A stretch of 64,000 bases of DNA from Citricoccus zhacaiensis (GTDB lineage Bacteria; Actinomycetota; Actinomycetes; Actinomycetales; Micrococcaceae). The number at the start of each line of letters is the position of its first letter. Position 1 is the stretch's first letter. Location: NCBI RefSeq assembly GCF_014645315.1, contig NZ_BMLQ01000006.1, positions 1 through 64,000 on the forward strand. Reading direction: 5' to 3'. The notes below the pieces were generated by a model. That model was not told the DNA's origin. It saw only the letters and a program-made list of their open reading frames with translations, and searched no databases. Made by a program: the position numbers and the translations under genes. Positions 9,164 to 21,334 of the stretch are shown here, piece by piece.

Positions 9164-9951
9164 TCCACCGCTCCCCCATACCGGCGGTCGCGGCGGGCAT
9201 AGACCTCGACGGCGTCCCACAGGGTCGTGCGGTCCACGTCCGGCCACAGGGTGTCCAGGAACACGAGTTCGGCGTAGGCCGACTGCCAGAGCAGGAAGTT
9301 GGACAGCCGCTGCTCGCCGGAGGTGCGCAGGAACAGGTCCACGTCCGGAACGTCGGGTTCGTCCAGGTGCCGGGCGATCGTCTCCTCGCGGATCCCGCCA
9401 GACGTCAACCGGCCCGTCTCCACCTCACGAGCGATGGCCTTGACCGCATCAGTGATCTCGGCGCGGGACCCGTAGTTCACGCACATGGTCAGGTTGCACC
9501 GGGTGTTGCCGCGGGTCTGCTCCTCCGCGATCTCCAACTCCTTGACCACGGAGGTCCACAGCCGGGGGCGGCGGCCGTTCCAGCGGATCCGCACGCCCCA
9601 CGAATCGAGGGTGTCCCGCTGGCGGCGCAGCACGTCCCGGGAGAAGCCCATGAGGAAGCGGACCTCGTCCGGGGACCGCTTCCAGTTCTCGGTGGAGAAC
9701 GCGTAGACGGAGACGTGTTCGATGCCCAGCTGCACGGCACCGGCCATGACGTCCAGCAGTGCGGCCTCCCCGGCCCGGTGCCCCTCGGTGCGCGGCAGTC
9801 CGCGCTGATTGGCCCACCGCCCGTTACCGTCCATGACAATGGCCACGTGGCGCGGGATGAACCGCGGATCCATCTGCGGCGGCCGGGCTCCCGAGGGGTG
9901 CGGATACGGTTCGGCGAGGGCAGGCCGGCGGGCAGAGGGGCGGGAGGGCAT
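9145..9951 (-). CDS. uppS: Isoprenyl transferase (undecaprenyl diphosphate synthase)
   Basis: Cis-prenyltransferase that condenses isopentenyl diphosphate onto an allylic primer to make the long-chain carrier for cell-wall polymers; cytoplasmic. 268 aa. Family signatures are [13 protein letters not shown] with the catalytic Asp, GHRAGEAAL, and [20 protein letters not shown] near the C-terminus. The ATG at 9949-9951 was chosen (MPSRPSARR); about 30 residues precede the core. It lies 17 bp after recO on the same strand, the usual actinobacterial leuA-recO-uppS order. The product chain length cannot be read from sequence. Confidence 0.95.
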   Translation of the reverse strand: MPSRPSARRPALAEPYPHPSGARPPQMDPRFIPRHVAIVMDGNGRWANQRGLPRTEGHRAGEAALLDVMAGAVQLGIEHVSVYAFSTENWKRSPDEVRFLMGFSRDVLRRQRDTLDSWGVRIRWNGRRPRLWTSVVKELEIAEEQTRGNTRCNLTMCVNYGSRAEITDAVKAIAREVETGRLTSGGIREETIARHLDEPDVPDVDLFLRTSGEQRLSNFLLWQSAYAELVFLDTLWPDVDRTTLWDAVEVYARRDRRYGGAVDQAGPA

Positions 9952-9968
9952 GTGCTCGGTCCTCGGGT

Positions 9969-10798
9969 TCAGGGGCTCTGGTCCATGACGGACAGGGACT
10001 TCAGGTGGCGTTCCAGGTGGAACTGGAGGTACCCGGACACGATACCGGCCGCCTCCCGGCGCGCCTGGTCCGGCGCGGCATCGGCGACCTCCCAGCGGCC
10101 TGACTGCAGGGCCGCGAGCAGTTCCACGGTGGCCGGGGCCGGAGTGGCCGAGCCGGGCGGGCGGCAGTCGTCGCAGACGCTGCCGCCGAGGGTGACGTTG
10201 ACGGAGCGGTGGGGCCCAGGAGCTCCGCATTTGGAGCAGGTGGTGAAGCTGGCTGCCCAGCCTGCGGTGGCCAGGGACCGCAGCAGGTAGGAGTGCAGCA
10301 ACAGCCGGGGGGCATGGGCGCCGCGGGCCAGGGCCGCCAGTGCCCCGTGGAGCAGCCGGTACTGGCTGGGTGCCTCCACCCGCCCGTCCGGCCGGGGCGG
10401 CTCCCCGCGCTCACCCACCTCCCCGATATCGCTCACGGTCAGCCGCTCGGCGGTCTCCACCATGGCGGAGGCGGCGGAGTAGGCATCGTAGTCCTGGGCG
10501 ATCCACTGCCCGTAGGGCGTGACGGATTCGGCCTGCGTGATGATGTCCAGGTTCCGTCCGCGCACCAGTTGCAGCCGGGAGAGCATGAAGGGTTCCAGGG
10601 TGGCGCCGAACTTGGATGTCGTCCGGCGGACCCCCTTGGCCACGGCCCGGATCTGGCCGTGGCCAGGGGTCAGCAACACGATGATGCGATCGGCCTCACC
10701 GAGTTTGTAGGTGCGCAGGACCAGGGCGTTCGTGCGGTAGCTGTTCGCCGCATAGCCTGCGCCTCCCCGCCCCGTCGAGCGTCCACCCGAACCGGACA

Positions 10799-10799
<1 letters not shown>
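9969..10799 (-). CDS. recO: DNA repair protein RecO
   Basis: Recombination mediator that helps load RecA at gaps, 276 aa. The N-terminal OB fold begins [20 protein letters not shown] zinc-binding Cys4 site is present as CSKCGAPG...CDDC, and the helical C-terminal domain follows. The GTG at 10797-10799 overlaps the leuA stop by one base (TAGTG), so translation is probably coupled to leuA; the uppS gene is 17 bp downstream. Confidence 0.95.
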
Positions 10800-12767
<1,968 letters not shown>

Positions 12768-12838
12768 CGGCGTAGTAGCAGCCCTTCAACGGTGTCCGGG
12801 GTGATCCCGGCGAGGTCCAGTCGGTCGAACATGATTTC

Positions 12839-12869
12839 AGCCTAGCACCGCCGGGACCGAGGGGATCAA
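12839..12869 (-). promoter_or_regulatory. Promoter of leuL-leuA-recO-uppS
   Basis: The minus strand shows TAGGCT (12839-12844) as a -10 and TTGATC (12864-12869) as a possible -35 with a long 19-bp spacer. Transcription would start around 12832, the A of the leader ATG. The -35 overlaps the end of era. Confidence 0.5.
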
Positions 12870-13831
12870 AACCCGAGCCGGCCCAGCTGCTTGGGGTCGC
12901 GCTGCCATTCCTTGGCCACCTTCACCCGCAGGTCCAGGTACACGGCGGTCCCGAGGAGCTTCTCGATGGAACCCCGCGCCTGGGAGCCGATGGCCTTGAG
13001 GCGGGAGCCGCCCTTGCCGATGATGATGGCCTTCTGGCTGTCCCGCTCCACGAACACGTTGGCGTGGATGTCCAGCAGTGGACGGTCTGCGGGCCGTCCC
13101 TCGCGGGGGTTCATCTCGTCGACCACCACGGCCACCGAGTGCGGCAGCTCGTCCCGCACGCCCTCCAGGGCCGCCTCCCGGATGAGCTCGGCCACCATGG
13201 TCAGCTCGGGCTCGTCCGTGAGCTCACCGTCCGGATAGAGCGGAGGGGACAGCGGCAGCCGTTCGGCCAAGACCTTCGCCACCTCCTCCACCTGGTGGCC
13301 CTGGACGGCGGAGACAGGGACGACGGCGGCGAAGCCGGCCCCCTGGTTCTCCGGCCCGAGCACCTCGTCGCCGAGGGCGGTGACGGCGAGCAGCTGGGCC
13401 GCGATCGCGTCCGGCTTCACCTTGTCCGTCTTGGTCACCAGGGCGACCACGGGCTTGCGGTTGAGCAGTGCCAACTGGCTGGCGATGTACCGGTCGCCGG
13501 GGCCGATCTTCTCGTCCGCGGGGATACAGAACCCGACCGCGTCCACCTCGCCGAGGGTCTGGGTGACGAGGTCGTTGAGCCGCTGACCCAGCAGGGTCCG
13601 CGGACGGTGCAGCCCGGGCGTGTCCACGAGGACCAGCTGGAAGTCCTCGCGGTGCACGATCCCGCGGATGGTGTGACGGGTGGTCTGCGGCTTGGAGGAG
13701 GTGATGGCGACCTTCTCCCCCACCAGGGCGTTGGTCAGCGTGGACTTGCCGGCGTTGGGCCGGCCCACCAGGGAGACGAAGCCGGCGCGGAAGTCCTCCG
13801 GGGCGTTGCTGGGGTCGAACAGGGTGGTCAT
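12866..13831 (-). CDS. era: GTPase Era
   Basis: Essential ribosome-assembly GTPase that binds the 3' end of 16S rRNA, 321 aa. Motifs in order: G1 GRPNAGKS at about 23-30, the switch segment with QTTRHTIRG, G3 DTPG, and G4 in VTKTDKV. The C-terminal KH domain contains IIGKGGSRLKAIG. The ATG overlaps the end of the upstream CBS-domain gene by 4 bp. It closes the chain hrcA-dnaJ-rsmE-phoH-ybeY-corC-era, which is strongly linked to ribosome maturation and stress. Confidence 0.97.
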   Translation of the reverse strand: MTTLFDPSNAPEDFRAGFVSLVGRPNAGKSTLTNALVGEKVAITSSKPQTTRHTIRGIVHREDFQLVLVDTPGLHRPRTLLGQRLNDLVTQTLGEVDAVGFCIPADEKIGPGDRYIASQLALLNRKPVVALVTKTDKVKPDAIAAQLLAVTALGDEVLGPENQGAGFAAVVPVSAVQGHQVEEVAKVLAERLPLSPPLYPDGELTDEPELTMVAELIREAALEGVRDELPHSVAVVVDEMNPREGRPADRPLLDIHANVFVERDSQKAIIIGKGGSRLKAIGSQARGSIEKLLGTAVYLDLRVKVAKEWQRDPKQLGRLGF

Positions 13832-15201
13832 GGGGTCTCCCGGGAGGCTGGGGTGGATGCCGAGGCGGCGTGGCGATCGGTCAGGTGGGCTGGCAGCAGG
13901 TCGGTGCCGGGCCGGCGTCGGGCGTGGCCACCGTCCCGCGGGGACTCCCGCACCACCAGGCGCGCGACGCGGTTGCGCCGGCCCTGCAAGGATTCGGCCG
14001 TCAGTTCGATGCCCTGGACGGCCACGTGCGAGCCCTGGATGGGGACGCGGCCCAGCGTCTTGGCAAGGAGGCCGCCGACGGTGTCCACGTCCTCCTCGTC
14101 GTCCAGATCCATGCCGAACAGCTCGGCGAAGTCATCGATGCCCATGCGGGCGTCCACGCTGAACGAGCCGTCTTCAAGGGGTTCGACCTCGGGACGGTCC
14201 TGGCGGTCGTACTCGTCCGAGATCTCGCCGACGATCTCCTCGATGAGATCCTCGAGCGTCACGAGGCCTGCGGTGCCGCCATACTCGTCCACCACGACCG
14301 CGATGTGGGTGGACTCGCGCTGGAGCTCCTGCAGCAGCACAGACACCGGCTTGGACTCGGGGACGAAGCGTACGTCCCGGGCCACGGCGTCCACGGGGCT
14401 GGCCGGATCCGCAGCGCCATCTCCCAGGCCACGGTGCAATGCCCGGGCCACGTCCTTGAGGTAGACCATGCCGAAGACCTCGTCCGCGTTGTCCCCGATG
14501 AGCGGGATGCGGGAGCAGCCGGAGCGCAGGAACAGGTTCATCGCGTCTTCCAGGGTGGTGCCTGTCTCGACGGTGACGACGTCGGTGCGCGGCACCATCA
14601 CGGCGCGCACCAGGGTATCTCCCATGTCGAACACGGAGCGGATGAGCTCGGCCTCGGCATCCTCCAGGACGTCGGCGTCATTGGCCCGGGCGACGAATTC
14701 ACGGAAGTGGCGCTCCTCGATCTCGGCGGCTTCCTCCTCCTCGTCCTCCGACCTCGGACCGGGTGCCGCCACGCGGGCCGGCAGCGAGCCGAGCAGGGCG
14801 GTGAGGAAGCGGACGAGGCCCGCGGTGCGCTGGGCGGCCGCGACATCGTGCTTGGTCCCCACCTGGCGCGGCGAAAGCACGGTCAGCAGCAGGGCGACCA
14901 GCCCCATCAGCAGGAGGGACAACAGGGCGGTGATCCAGATGGTCCCGGTGAGGGAGTGGATGAACAGGGTGCCGGCCACGGCGGCGGTGGTCTCGGCGAA
15001 CAGTCGCCAGAACCGCAGGGCGTGCAAGTGCTCCGGCAACCGGGCCATGACCGTGAGGATCGGGCTGCGCGGGCGGCGCATCGCGATTCCCTCGGCCTCC
15101 TTGCGGGACAGGTAGCCCAACGAGGCCTCGGCGACACCGAGGATCCAGGACAGGAACAGCAATGCGGCCAGCAGGACCGCCAGGATGAGGGAGGTGAGCA
15201 T
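13828..15201 (-). CDS. Hemolysin/CorC family membrane protein with CBS domains
   Basis: A 457-aa member of the CNNM/HlyC-CorC family (UPF0053), with possible roles in Mg2+ or Co2+ efflux. The N-terminal DUF21 region has about three hydrophobic segments (residues 1-25, 70-90 and 92-110). An acidic stretch RSEDEEEEAAEIEE leads into a CBS pair (about 185-310) containing MVPRTDVVTVE and VVDEYGGTAGLVTLEDLIEE, and then a C-terminal CorC/HlyC transporter-associated domain. The ATG overlaps the ybeY stop by one base. The gene is commonly found between ybeY and era in actinomycetes. The old hemolysin name does not imply toxicity. Confidence 0.92.
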   Translation of the reverse strand: MLTSLILAVLLAALLFLSWILGVAEASLGYLSRKEAEGIAMRRPRSPILTVMARLPEHLHALRFWRLFAETTAAVAGTLFIHSLTGTIWITALLSLLLMGLVALLLTVLSPRQVGTKHDVAAAQRTAGLVRFLTALLGSLPARVAAPGPRSEDEEEEAAEIEERHFREFVARANDADVLEDAEAELIRSVFDMGDTLVRAVMVPRTDVVTVETGTTLEDAMNLFLRSGCSRIPLIGDNADEVFGMVYLKDVARALHRGLGDGAADPASPVDAVARDVRFVPESKPVSVLLQELQRESTHIAVVVDEYGGTAGLVTLEDLIEEIVGEISDEYDRQDRPEVEPLEDGSFSVDARMGIDDFAELFGMDLDDEEDVDTVGGLLAKTLGRVPIQGSHVAVQGIELTAESLQGRRNRVARLVVRESPRDGGHARRRPGTDLLPAHLTDRHAASASTPASRETP

Positions 15202-15663
15202 CAGGCTTCGGTGGGGTCTGGGGCCGGGCGGCCGAGGAAGTCGCTGAGCAGCTGGCGCTGGAGCGCGAACATCTCGTCCTTCTCCTCGGGCTCCTCATGG
15301 TCGAAGCCGAGCAGGTGGAGCAATCCGTGGACGAGCAGCAACAAGACCTCGTCTGCGGCGGAGTGTCCGCCGCGGGCGGCCTGCACGGCGGCGACCTGCG
15401 GACAGATCACCACGTCGCCCAGCAGCCCCTCCGGGCCCGGGTCCTCGGCGGTGCCCGGGCGGAGCTCATCCATGGGGAAGCTCATGACGTCCGTGGCGTC
15501 CGGCAGGTCCATCCACTCCAGGTGGAGCTGTTCCATGGCGGCCTCGTCCACGCACACCACGGAGAGTTCGGCACCCGGATGCACGTGCAGCGAGTCCAGG
15601 ACGGAGCGGGACAGGGCGAGCAAGGACTCCTCGTCGACCTCAGCGCCGGACTCATTGACGATC

Positions 15664-15674
<11 letters not shown>
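15201..15674 (-). CDS. ybeY: Endoribonuclease YbeY (rRNA maturation factor)
   Basis: Zinc-dependent single-strand endoribonuclease involved in 16S rRNA 3'-end maturation and ribosome quality control, 157 aa. The hallmark H-x3-H-x5-H site is present in HGLLHLLGFDHEE, and the substrate-side segment DVMSFPMDE is conserved. The ATG at 15672-15674 gives MAVEIVNESG, the normal family start, and overlaps the phoH 3' end by 11 bp. It sits between phoH and the CBS-domain gene, the standard arrangement. Confidence 0.96.
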
Positions 15675-16672
<998 letters not shown>

Positions 16673-16680
<8 letters not shown>

Positions 16681-16704
16681 CTACTGGGACAAAGAGTGGG
16701 ACGG
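16673..16704. repeat. Three 12-bp phased direct repeats before phoH
   Basis: TGGGACAA, TGGGACAA and TGGGACGG start at 16673, 16685 and 16697, a strict 12-bp period. The array spans the most upstream phoH start and the 42-bp gap to rsmE. It may be an operator or an accidental expansion; no regulator is suggested by the sequence. Confidence 0.5.
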
Positions 16705-16722
16705 GTGGACTACGAGGCCAGT

Positions 16723-17508
16723 CTACGGCCGCGGCCCGAACCGTCCCAGCAGCTGCTGGAGGACGGCGACGGCGGCCGGCCCGGCGGTGGAGGACCGGAG
16801 CACATGGTGCCCCAACAGCACCGGCCGTCCCCCGGCCTCGGACAGGGCTGCGGTCTCGGCCGGGCTGATGCCGCCCTCGGGGCCGACCACGAGCACGATC
16901 CGTTCCACCCGTTCTACGGTCTCGCCGGTCAGCATCCCCGCCTCGGCAACCGCGTCGCCCAGCGACTGCCGAGCGTCCTCGTGCAAGACGAGCACCAGGG
17001 AACCGGGGCCACAGACCGAGGCGACCCCGACACCGTCGAGCACCTTCTCCGTGCGGGGCACGCGGGTACGGCGTGCCTGCTTCGCGGCCGAGAGCAGGGC
17101 ACCCTCCCACTTGGCCACGGCTTTGGCTGCCTTGTCCCCCTTCCACCGCACGATGGAACGTTCGGCCTGCCAGGGGTGCACGGCATCGAGGCCCAGTTCC
17201 GTCGCCGTCTGGATGGCCAGCACGTCCCGGTCGCCCTTGGCGAGGGCCTGGACGAGCACGAGCTCGGGGTACGGCGCCGGCTCGTCGTGGACGGTTTCGA
17301 CGGTGACCTCCACCCGATCGGGCGCCGCGGAGTGCACGATGCCGCTCACCCGCCGGCCGGATCCGTCCGCCACGTCCACGCGCTCCCCCGGCGACAGCCG
17401 CATGACCTGGGCCGCGTGCCGGGCCTCGGCACCCGAGACCACCACGGTGGCCCCCGCCGAGGCGGGGGCCAGCTCGCCGTCACCGACGTAGAAGAGGGGG
17501 TTGCTCAC
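16723..17508 (-). CDS. rsmE: 16S rRNA (uracil-1498-N3)-methyltransferase
   Basis: SPOUT-class enzyme that methylates U1498 of 16S rRNA using S-adenosylmethionine, 261 aa. An N-terminal PUA-like domain ([21 protein letters not shown]) is followed by the SPOUT knot with [14 protein letters not shown] and [16 protein letters not shown], which bind the cofactor. The GTG at 17506-17508 overlaps the dnaJ stop in a 4-bp GTGA arrangement. RsmE following DnaJ is a conserved order in many Gram-positives. Confidence 0.96.
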   Translation of the reverse strand: MSNPLFYVGDGELAPASAGATVVVSGAEARHAAQVMRLSPGERVDVADGSGRRVSGIVHSAAPDRVEVTVETVHDEPAPYPELVLVQALAKGDRDVLAIQTATELGLDAVHPWQAERSIVRWKGDKAAKAVAKWEGALLSAAKQARRTRVPRTEKVLDGVGVASVCGPGSLVLVLHEDARQSLGDAVAEAGMLTGETVERVERIVLVVGPEGGISPAETAALSEAGGRPVLLGHHVLRSSTAGPAAVAVLQQLLGRFGPRP

Positions 17509-18650
17509 AGGTTCTTGAGGTTGTCCCGGAACTTGGAGAACAACCCGCGGTGTTCCGTGGTGCCGTGCACCAGGTCCTCACCGCGCAGACCGGCCAGCTG
17601 CTCCAGCAGGGCGCGCTGCTCGTCGTCGAGTTTGGTGGGGGTCTCCACCCGCAGGGTCACCTTGAGATCCCCCCGGCCAGAGCTCCGCAACCGGCCGACG
17701 CCCAGGCCCTTGAGGGTCTGGACCTCTCCGGACTGGGTGCCGGCCTTCACCGGCACCTCCTTCTCACCGTCGAAGGTGTCCAGCGTGAGCGTGGTTCCCA
17801 GGGCGGCGGCGGCCATCGGCACGCTCATCGTGGCCAGCAGGTGATCGCCGTCGCGGACGAACACATCGTGCTGACGCACCTCGATCTCCACGTAGAGATC
17901 GGCATTCGGGCCACCACCGGGGCCGGCTTCGCCGCGGCCGGCGAGCTGGATCCGGGTCCCCGTGGCCACACCGGCGGGGATCTTGATGGTCAGTGAGGTG
18001 CGCTCACGGATGCGGCCCTGCCCGGAGCATTCGCGGCACGGATCCGGGATGACGGTCCCGAAGCCCTGGCAGGCCGAGCAGGTCTCGGCGGCCATGACGG
18101 TGCCGAGGATGGAGCGGACCGGCCGGCGGATGGCGCCCTGGCCATTGCAGATGGTGCAGGTCTCCGGATGCGTGCCCGGCTGGCTGCAGCTGCCGTCACA
18201 GGTGGGGCACACCACGGCGGTGTCCACCTCGAGGGTCTTCTCGGTGCCGAAGACCGCATCGCTGAGGTCGAGCTTGGCCGTGATGAGGGCGTCTTGTCCC
18301 CGCCGCGCACGACTGGCGGGGCCACCGCCCCTGCCGCCGCCCATGCCGCCGGAGCCGCCACCACCGAAGAACGTCTCGAAGATGTCCTGGAAACCACCGA
18401 AGTCGGCGCCACCGAAGCCGCCGCCCATGCCGCCGGTGCCGTTCTCATGGCCCGTGGCGTCATAGTTGCGGCGCTTCTCCTGGTCCGAGAGGACCTCGTA
18501 GGCACGCGTGACGTTCTTGAACTCCTCGGAGGCATCGGGAGCCGGATTCACGTCGGGATGGAGCTTGCGGGCCAACTTGCGGTAGGCGCGCTTGATCTCC
18601 TCGGCGGAGGCGTCCCGGCCAACGCCGAGCACCTCGTAGTGGTCAGCCAC
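17505..18650 (-). CDS. dnaJ: Chaperone protein DnaJ
   Basis: Hsp40 co-chaperone of DnaK, 381 aa. The J domain (about 1-70) carries the HPD motif in KLHPDVNP. A Gly/Phe-rich linker (about 70-110) is followed by four zinc-binding repeats: [24 protein letters not shown] and CRECSGQG; the first is slightly degenerate in its last glycine. A C-terminal substrate-binding region and dimerisation tail complete the protein. It lies 51 bp downstream of hrcA and is very probably co-transcribed from the CIRCE-controlled promoter. This is the hrcA-linked DnaJ2 of actinomycetes rather than the dnaK-grpE-linked copy. Confidence 0.97.
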   Translation of the reverse strand: MADHYEVLGVGRDASAEEIKRAYRKLARKLHPDVNPAPDASEEFKNVTRAYEVLSDQEKRRNYDATGHENGTGGMGGGFGGADFGGFQDIFETFFGGGGSGGMGGGRGGGPASRARRGQDALITAKLDLSDAVFGTEKTLEVDTAVVCPTCDGSCSQPGTHPETCTICNGQGAIRRPVRSILGTVMAAETCSACQGFGTVIPDPCRECSGQGRIRERTSLTIKIPAGVATGTRIQLAGRGEAGPGGGPNADLYVEIEVRQHDVFVRDGDHLLATMSVPMAAAALGTTLTLDTFDGEKEVPVKAGTQSGEVQTLKGLGVGRLRSSGRGDLKVTLRVETPTKLDDEQRALLEQLAGLRGEDLVHGTTEHRGLFSKFRDNLKNL

Positions 18651-18701
18651 GGTCTGCGGTGTTCCTTCCGGTGGTGGGGTGGTGGATGCAGGTCCTGGCC
18701 G

Positions 18702-19715
18702 CTACTGCGACAGGATCCGGGACAGGTACCGGGCGATCGCCCGCACGGCGGTCATGGTGCCCGGGTAGTCCATGCGGGTGGGGCCCACGACGCCGAGCTT
18801 GGCGCCGGAGCCGGGGCCGTAGCCCGCGGCGACGACGGACGCCTCGGACAGGGAGCCGGTGTTCTCGGAGCCGATGCGCACGCTGAGGCCACGCACATCC
18901 TGCTCCATCTCGGTCAGCAGGCGCAACAACACGACCTGTTCCTCGAGGGCTTCCAGGATGGGGCCGATCGAGAACGGGAAGTCCCCGGTCGAGCGTGCCA
19001 GATTGGCCGTGCCGGCCATGATGATCCGGTCCTCCCGGCGTGCCGCGAACATCTGGTCCAGTTGGGCGGCGAAGGCCAGGGCAAGATCCCGGTCCTCCGC
19101 AGGCACCTCGGCCAGCGCGAGCCGGAGTCCCTCGGCAGCCTGGACCGGGGTCAGCCCGTCCAGGTAGCGCAGGAACTGCTGCTTCAGCACGGTCAGGGAT
19201 GTCTCGTTGGCCTCGACATCGAGGCTGAAGGCCCGCTGGTCCACCTGTCCGGTGGACAGGATCACGACGACGAGGGCCCGGCGGGGCGCCAGGAAGACGA
19301 ATTCGATGTGCCGGATGGTGGACGAGTCCACATGGGGATACTGCAGTACGGCCACCTGGTTGGTGAGCTGCGCGAGCAGCCGCACGGTGCGGGCCATCAT
19401 CTCGTTGAAATCGCCATTGGCGTCCAGCAGCGTCTGCACCGCGCGCTTCTCGGCGGCTGACAGCGGCTTCACCTCGGAGATCTGGTCCACGAAGATCCGG
19501 TAGCCCTTGTCCGTGGGGATGCGTCCGGAAGAGGTGTGCGGGGCCACGATGAGCCCCTCCTCCTCGAGGGCGGCCATGTCATTCCGGACAGTGGCCGAGG
19601 ATACGCCCAACTGGTGGCGGTCTACCAGGGCCTTGGAACCGACGGGCTCGCGGGAGGACACGTAGTCCTCCACGATGGCCTGCAGCACCTGCATGCGGCG
19701 TGGTTGTTCGCTCAT
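18702..19715 (-). CDS. hrcA: Heat-inducible transcription repressor HrcA
   Basis: Repressor of class I heat-shock genes that binds CIRCE, 337 aa. An N-terminal winged helix (about 1-75) contains RRMQVLQAIVEDYV and SSATVRNDMAALEE. An inserted dimerisation domain and a GAF-like C-terminal part follow, the latter including the GxxRMDYP-type segment GPTRMDYPGTM. A CIRCE operator lies 26 bp upstream, so the gene is expected to control itself and dnaJ. It is the first gene of the hrcA-dnaJ-rsmE-phoH-ybeY-corC-era series. Confidence 0.97.
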   Translation of the reverse strand: MSEQPRRMQVLQAIVEDYVSSREPVGSKALVDRHQLGVSSATVRNDMAALEEEGLIVAPHTSSGRIPTDKGYRIFVDQISEVKPLSAAEKRAVQTLLDANGDFNEMMARTVRLLAQLTNQVAVLQYPHVDSSTIRHIEFVFLAPRRALVVVILSTGQVDQRAFSLDVEANETSLTVLKQQFLRYLDGLTPVQAAEGLRLALAEVPAEDRDLALAFAAQLDQMFAARREDRIIMAGTANLARSTGDFPFSIGPILEALEEQVVLLRLLTEMEQDVRGLSVRIGSENTGSLSEASVVAAGYGPGSGAKLGVVGPTRMDYPGTMTAVRAIARYLSRILSQ

Positions 19716-19737
19716 CGGTTCCTCCCGCCTTTGATCC

Positions 19738-19767
19738 GATTTAGCACTCGACGCTTTGAAGTGCCAA
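19738..19767 (-). promoter_or_regulatory. CIRCE operator overlapping the hrcA promoter
   Basis: TTAGCACTC-N9-AAGTGCCAA at 19741-19767 matches CIRCE (TTAGCACTC-N9-GAGTGCTAA) with one perfect half and 7 of 9 in the other. On the minus strand a promoter fits over it: TTGGCA (19762-19767) as -35, an 18-bp spacer, and TAAATC (19738-19743) as -10. HrcA binding would block the polymerase directly. Confidence 0.88.
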
Positions 19768-19918
19768 GTCTAGTCCTTGTGTCCAATCGACGTACCACCA
19801 CTTCTCCACGGCCCTGCGGGTGCCGGCCGGTTGCCTCCCCTCGCTAGCCCAGTGCCGACCGCGTGCCGCGCGAGCCGGTGCACGGCTACGCCGGGTCCTC
19901 TTGCTAGCGTCGGTGCCC

Positions 19919-20791
19919 GTGGAATGGAACAACTGGGGCCCGGGCACCCTCGACGGCGGCTTCCGCCCGACCGCCCGCACCGTAGAGCAGGTCCCCGCGA
20001 ACCAGGGTGCCGTCCTGGAGGACACGGAGACCGGATTCACCGGTGCCGTCCTGCGGGTCGAGAAGTCCGGCGGCGTGCACCTGGTCGTCCTGGAGGACCG
20101 CCGGGGACGCACGAAGTCCTTCCCCCTGGGTTATGGCTTCCTCGTGGACGGTGAGCCCGTCGAGGTGGTGGCCCCCGCGCCGGGCCGTGCCCCCGGTGCC
20201 TCCCCAGCGAAACCGGCCCGGACGGCGTCGGGCTCCCTGCGCGTGGACAACGCCCGGGCCCGCACGGCGCGAGCCTCCCGCATCTGGGTCGAAGGGCTGC
20301 ATGACGCCGAGCTCGTGGAGAAGGTCTGGGGTGAGGACCTGCGCCTGGAGGGGATCGTCGTCGAGCCACTCCACGGGGTGGACGACCTGGCTGGCGCCAT
20401 CAGGGACTTCTCGCCCGGTCCGCAACGCCGGCTCGGCATCCTCGTGGACCACCTCGTGAGCGGGTCCAAGGAGGAGAGGATCGCCGCCGAGGCCATGAAG
20501 GTGCCCGGGGCCCGCGGCAACGTGCTGATCGTCGGCCATCCCTATGTGGACGTCTGGCAGGTCATCAAGCCCGCCGTCCTGGGCATCGGTGCCTGGCCCG
20601 TGGTGCCCCGGGGCCAGGACTGGAAGACGGGCATCCTTGCCGGCCTCGGATGGCCGCACCGGACCAAGGAGGACATCGGCCTGGGCTGGAAGCGGCTGCT
20701 GTCCCAGGTGCGGACCTATGCCGACCTGGAGCCGACCCTGCTGGGGCGGGTGGAAGAGGTCATCGATTTCCTGACCGCCGCGGAGCACTGA
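19919..20791 (+). CDS. DUF3097 family protein
   Basis: An actinobacterial DUF3097 protein of about 290 aa with unknown function. Typical segments are AVLEDTETGFTGAVLRVEK, VLEDRRGRTKSFPL, RIWVEGLHDAELVEKVWG, GILVDHLVSGSKEERIA and VLIVGHPYVDVWQ. The WVEGxHDAEL and DHLVxGSKE patterns recall Toprim-like folds, which I offer only as a suggestion. Start choice: GTG at 19919 lies 9 bases after TAGCGT (19905-19910), compatible with a leaderless transcript; GTG at 19913 is an alternative. It is divergent from hrcA with a shared 200-bp control region. Confidence 0.88.
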   Translation: MEWNNWGPGTLDGGFRPTARTVEQVPANQGAVLEDTETGFTGAVLRVEKSGGVHLVVLEDRRGRTKSFPLGYGFLVDGEPVEVVAPAPGRAPGASPAKPARTASGSLRVDNARARTARASRIWVEGLHDAELVEKVWGEDLRLEGIVVEPLHGVDDLAGAIRDFSPGPQRRLGILVDHLVSGSKEERIAAEAMKVPGARGNVLIVGHPYVDVWQVIKPAVLGIGAWPVVPRGQDWKTGILAGLGWPHRTKEDIGLGWKRLLSQVRTYADLEPTLLGRVEEVIDFLTAAEH

Positions 20792-20882
20792 CGGCTGACC
20801 GACCTGCAGGGAACTCCCGGAACGCGGCGGTACACTGGCGACCGAACGCCACCCATCACCTCCGAACGGAAAGGCCCAGGAC

Positions 20883-21314
20883 GTGTCCCAGCAGCAGCCC
20901 GGCAGTCCGCACCGCCCGCGCCCCGGCGCCGCCCCCCGGCGCGACCAGCAGCTGCAGGGGTCACCGGATCAGGCCGAGCCGCTGACGCCGGCCGAGGACC
21001 GTCAGTGGGCCACCCTTGCGCACTTCGGCGGCTTTCTCGGATGCATCCCCTCCCTGGTGATCTACCTGGTCTTCCGCCACCGGGGCCCGTTCACGGCCCA
21101 GGAGGCCAAGGAGGCCCTGAACTTCACGCTGCCCCCCACGGTGCTGGCCATCGTGGCGAACCTGCTGGCCCTCATCCCGATCGTCGGAGGCATCTTCGGC
21201 ATCGTCGCCATGCTCCTGTGGCTGTTCATGACGGTCTCTGGCGTGGCGGCGGGCATCCAGTGCAACAAGGGCCGCCCCTACCGCTACCCGCTGAACCTGC
21301 GCCTGATCCAGTAA
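20883..21314 (+). CDS. DUF4870 domain-containing membrane protein
   Basis: A 143-aa protein. The first 40 residues are rich in Pro, Gln and Arg. The DUF4870 core follows, with WATLAHFGGFLGCIPSLVIY, the FTAQEAKEALNF segment typical of this Tic20-like fold, and three hydrophobic stretches (about 47-67, 87-105 and 107-125). GTG at 20883 starts it, preceded by GGAAAGG. Probably a small inner-membrane protein; the family function is unknown. It is convergent with hemW, separated by 19 bp. Confidence 0.9.
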   Translation: MSQQQPGSPHRPRPGAAPRRDQQLQGSPDQAEPLTPAEDRQWATLAHFGGFLGCIPSLVIYLVFRHRGPFTAQEAKEALNFTLPPTVLAIVANLLALIPIVGGIFGIVAMLLWLFMTVSGVAAGIQCNKGRPYRYPLNLRLIQ

Positions 21315-21315
21315 C

Positions 21316-21334
21316 GCCGGTCTGGAGCCGGCGC
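21316..21334. terminator. Short GC hairpin between DUF4870 and hemW
   Basis: CGCCGG (21316-21321) pairs with CCGGCG (21329-21334) around a 7-nt loop, filling the whole gap between the two convergent genes. No T tract follows, so it is only a candidate bidirectional terminator. Confidence 0.35.

Noticed and set aside
16858-16910. Possible small gene opposite rsmE
   Set aside because: Only short antisense frames with no start context or composition support.
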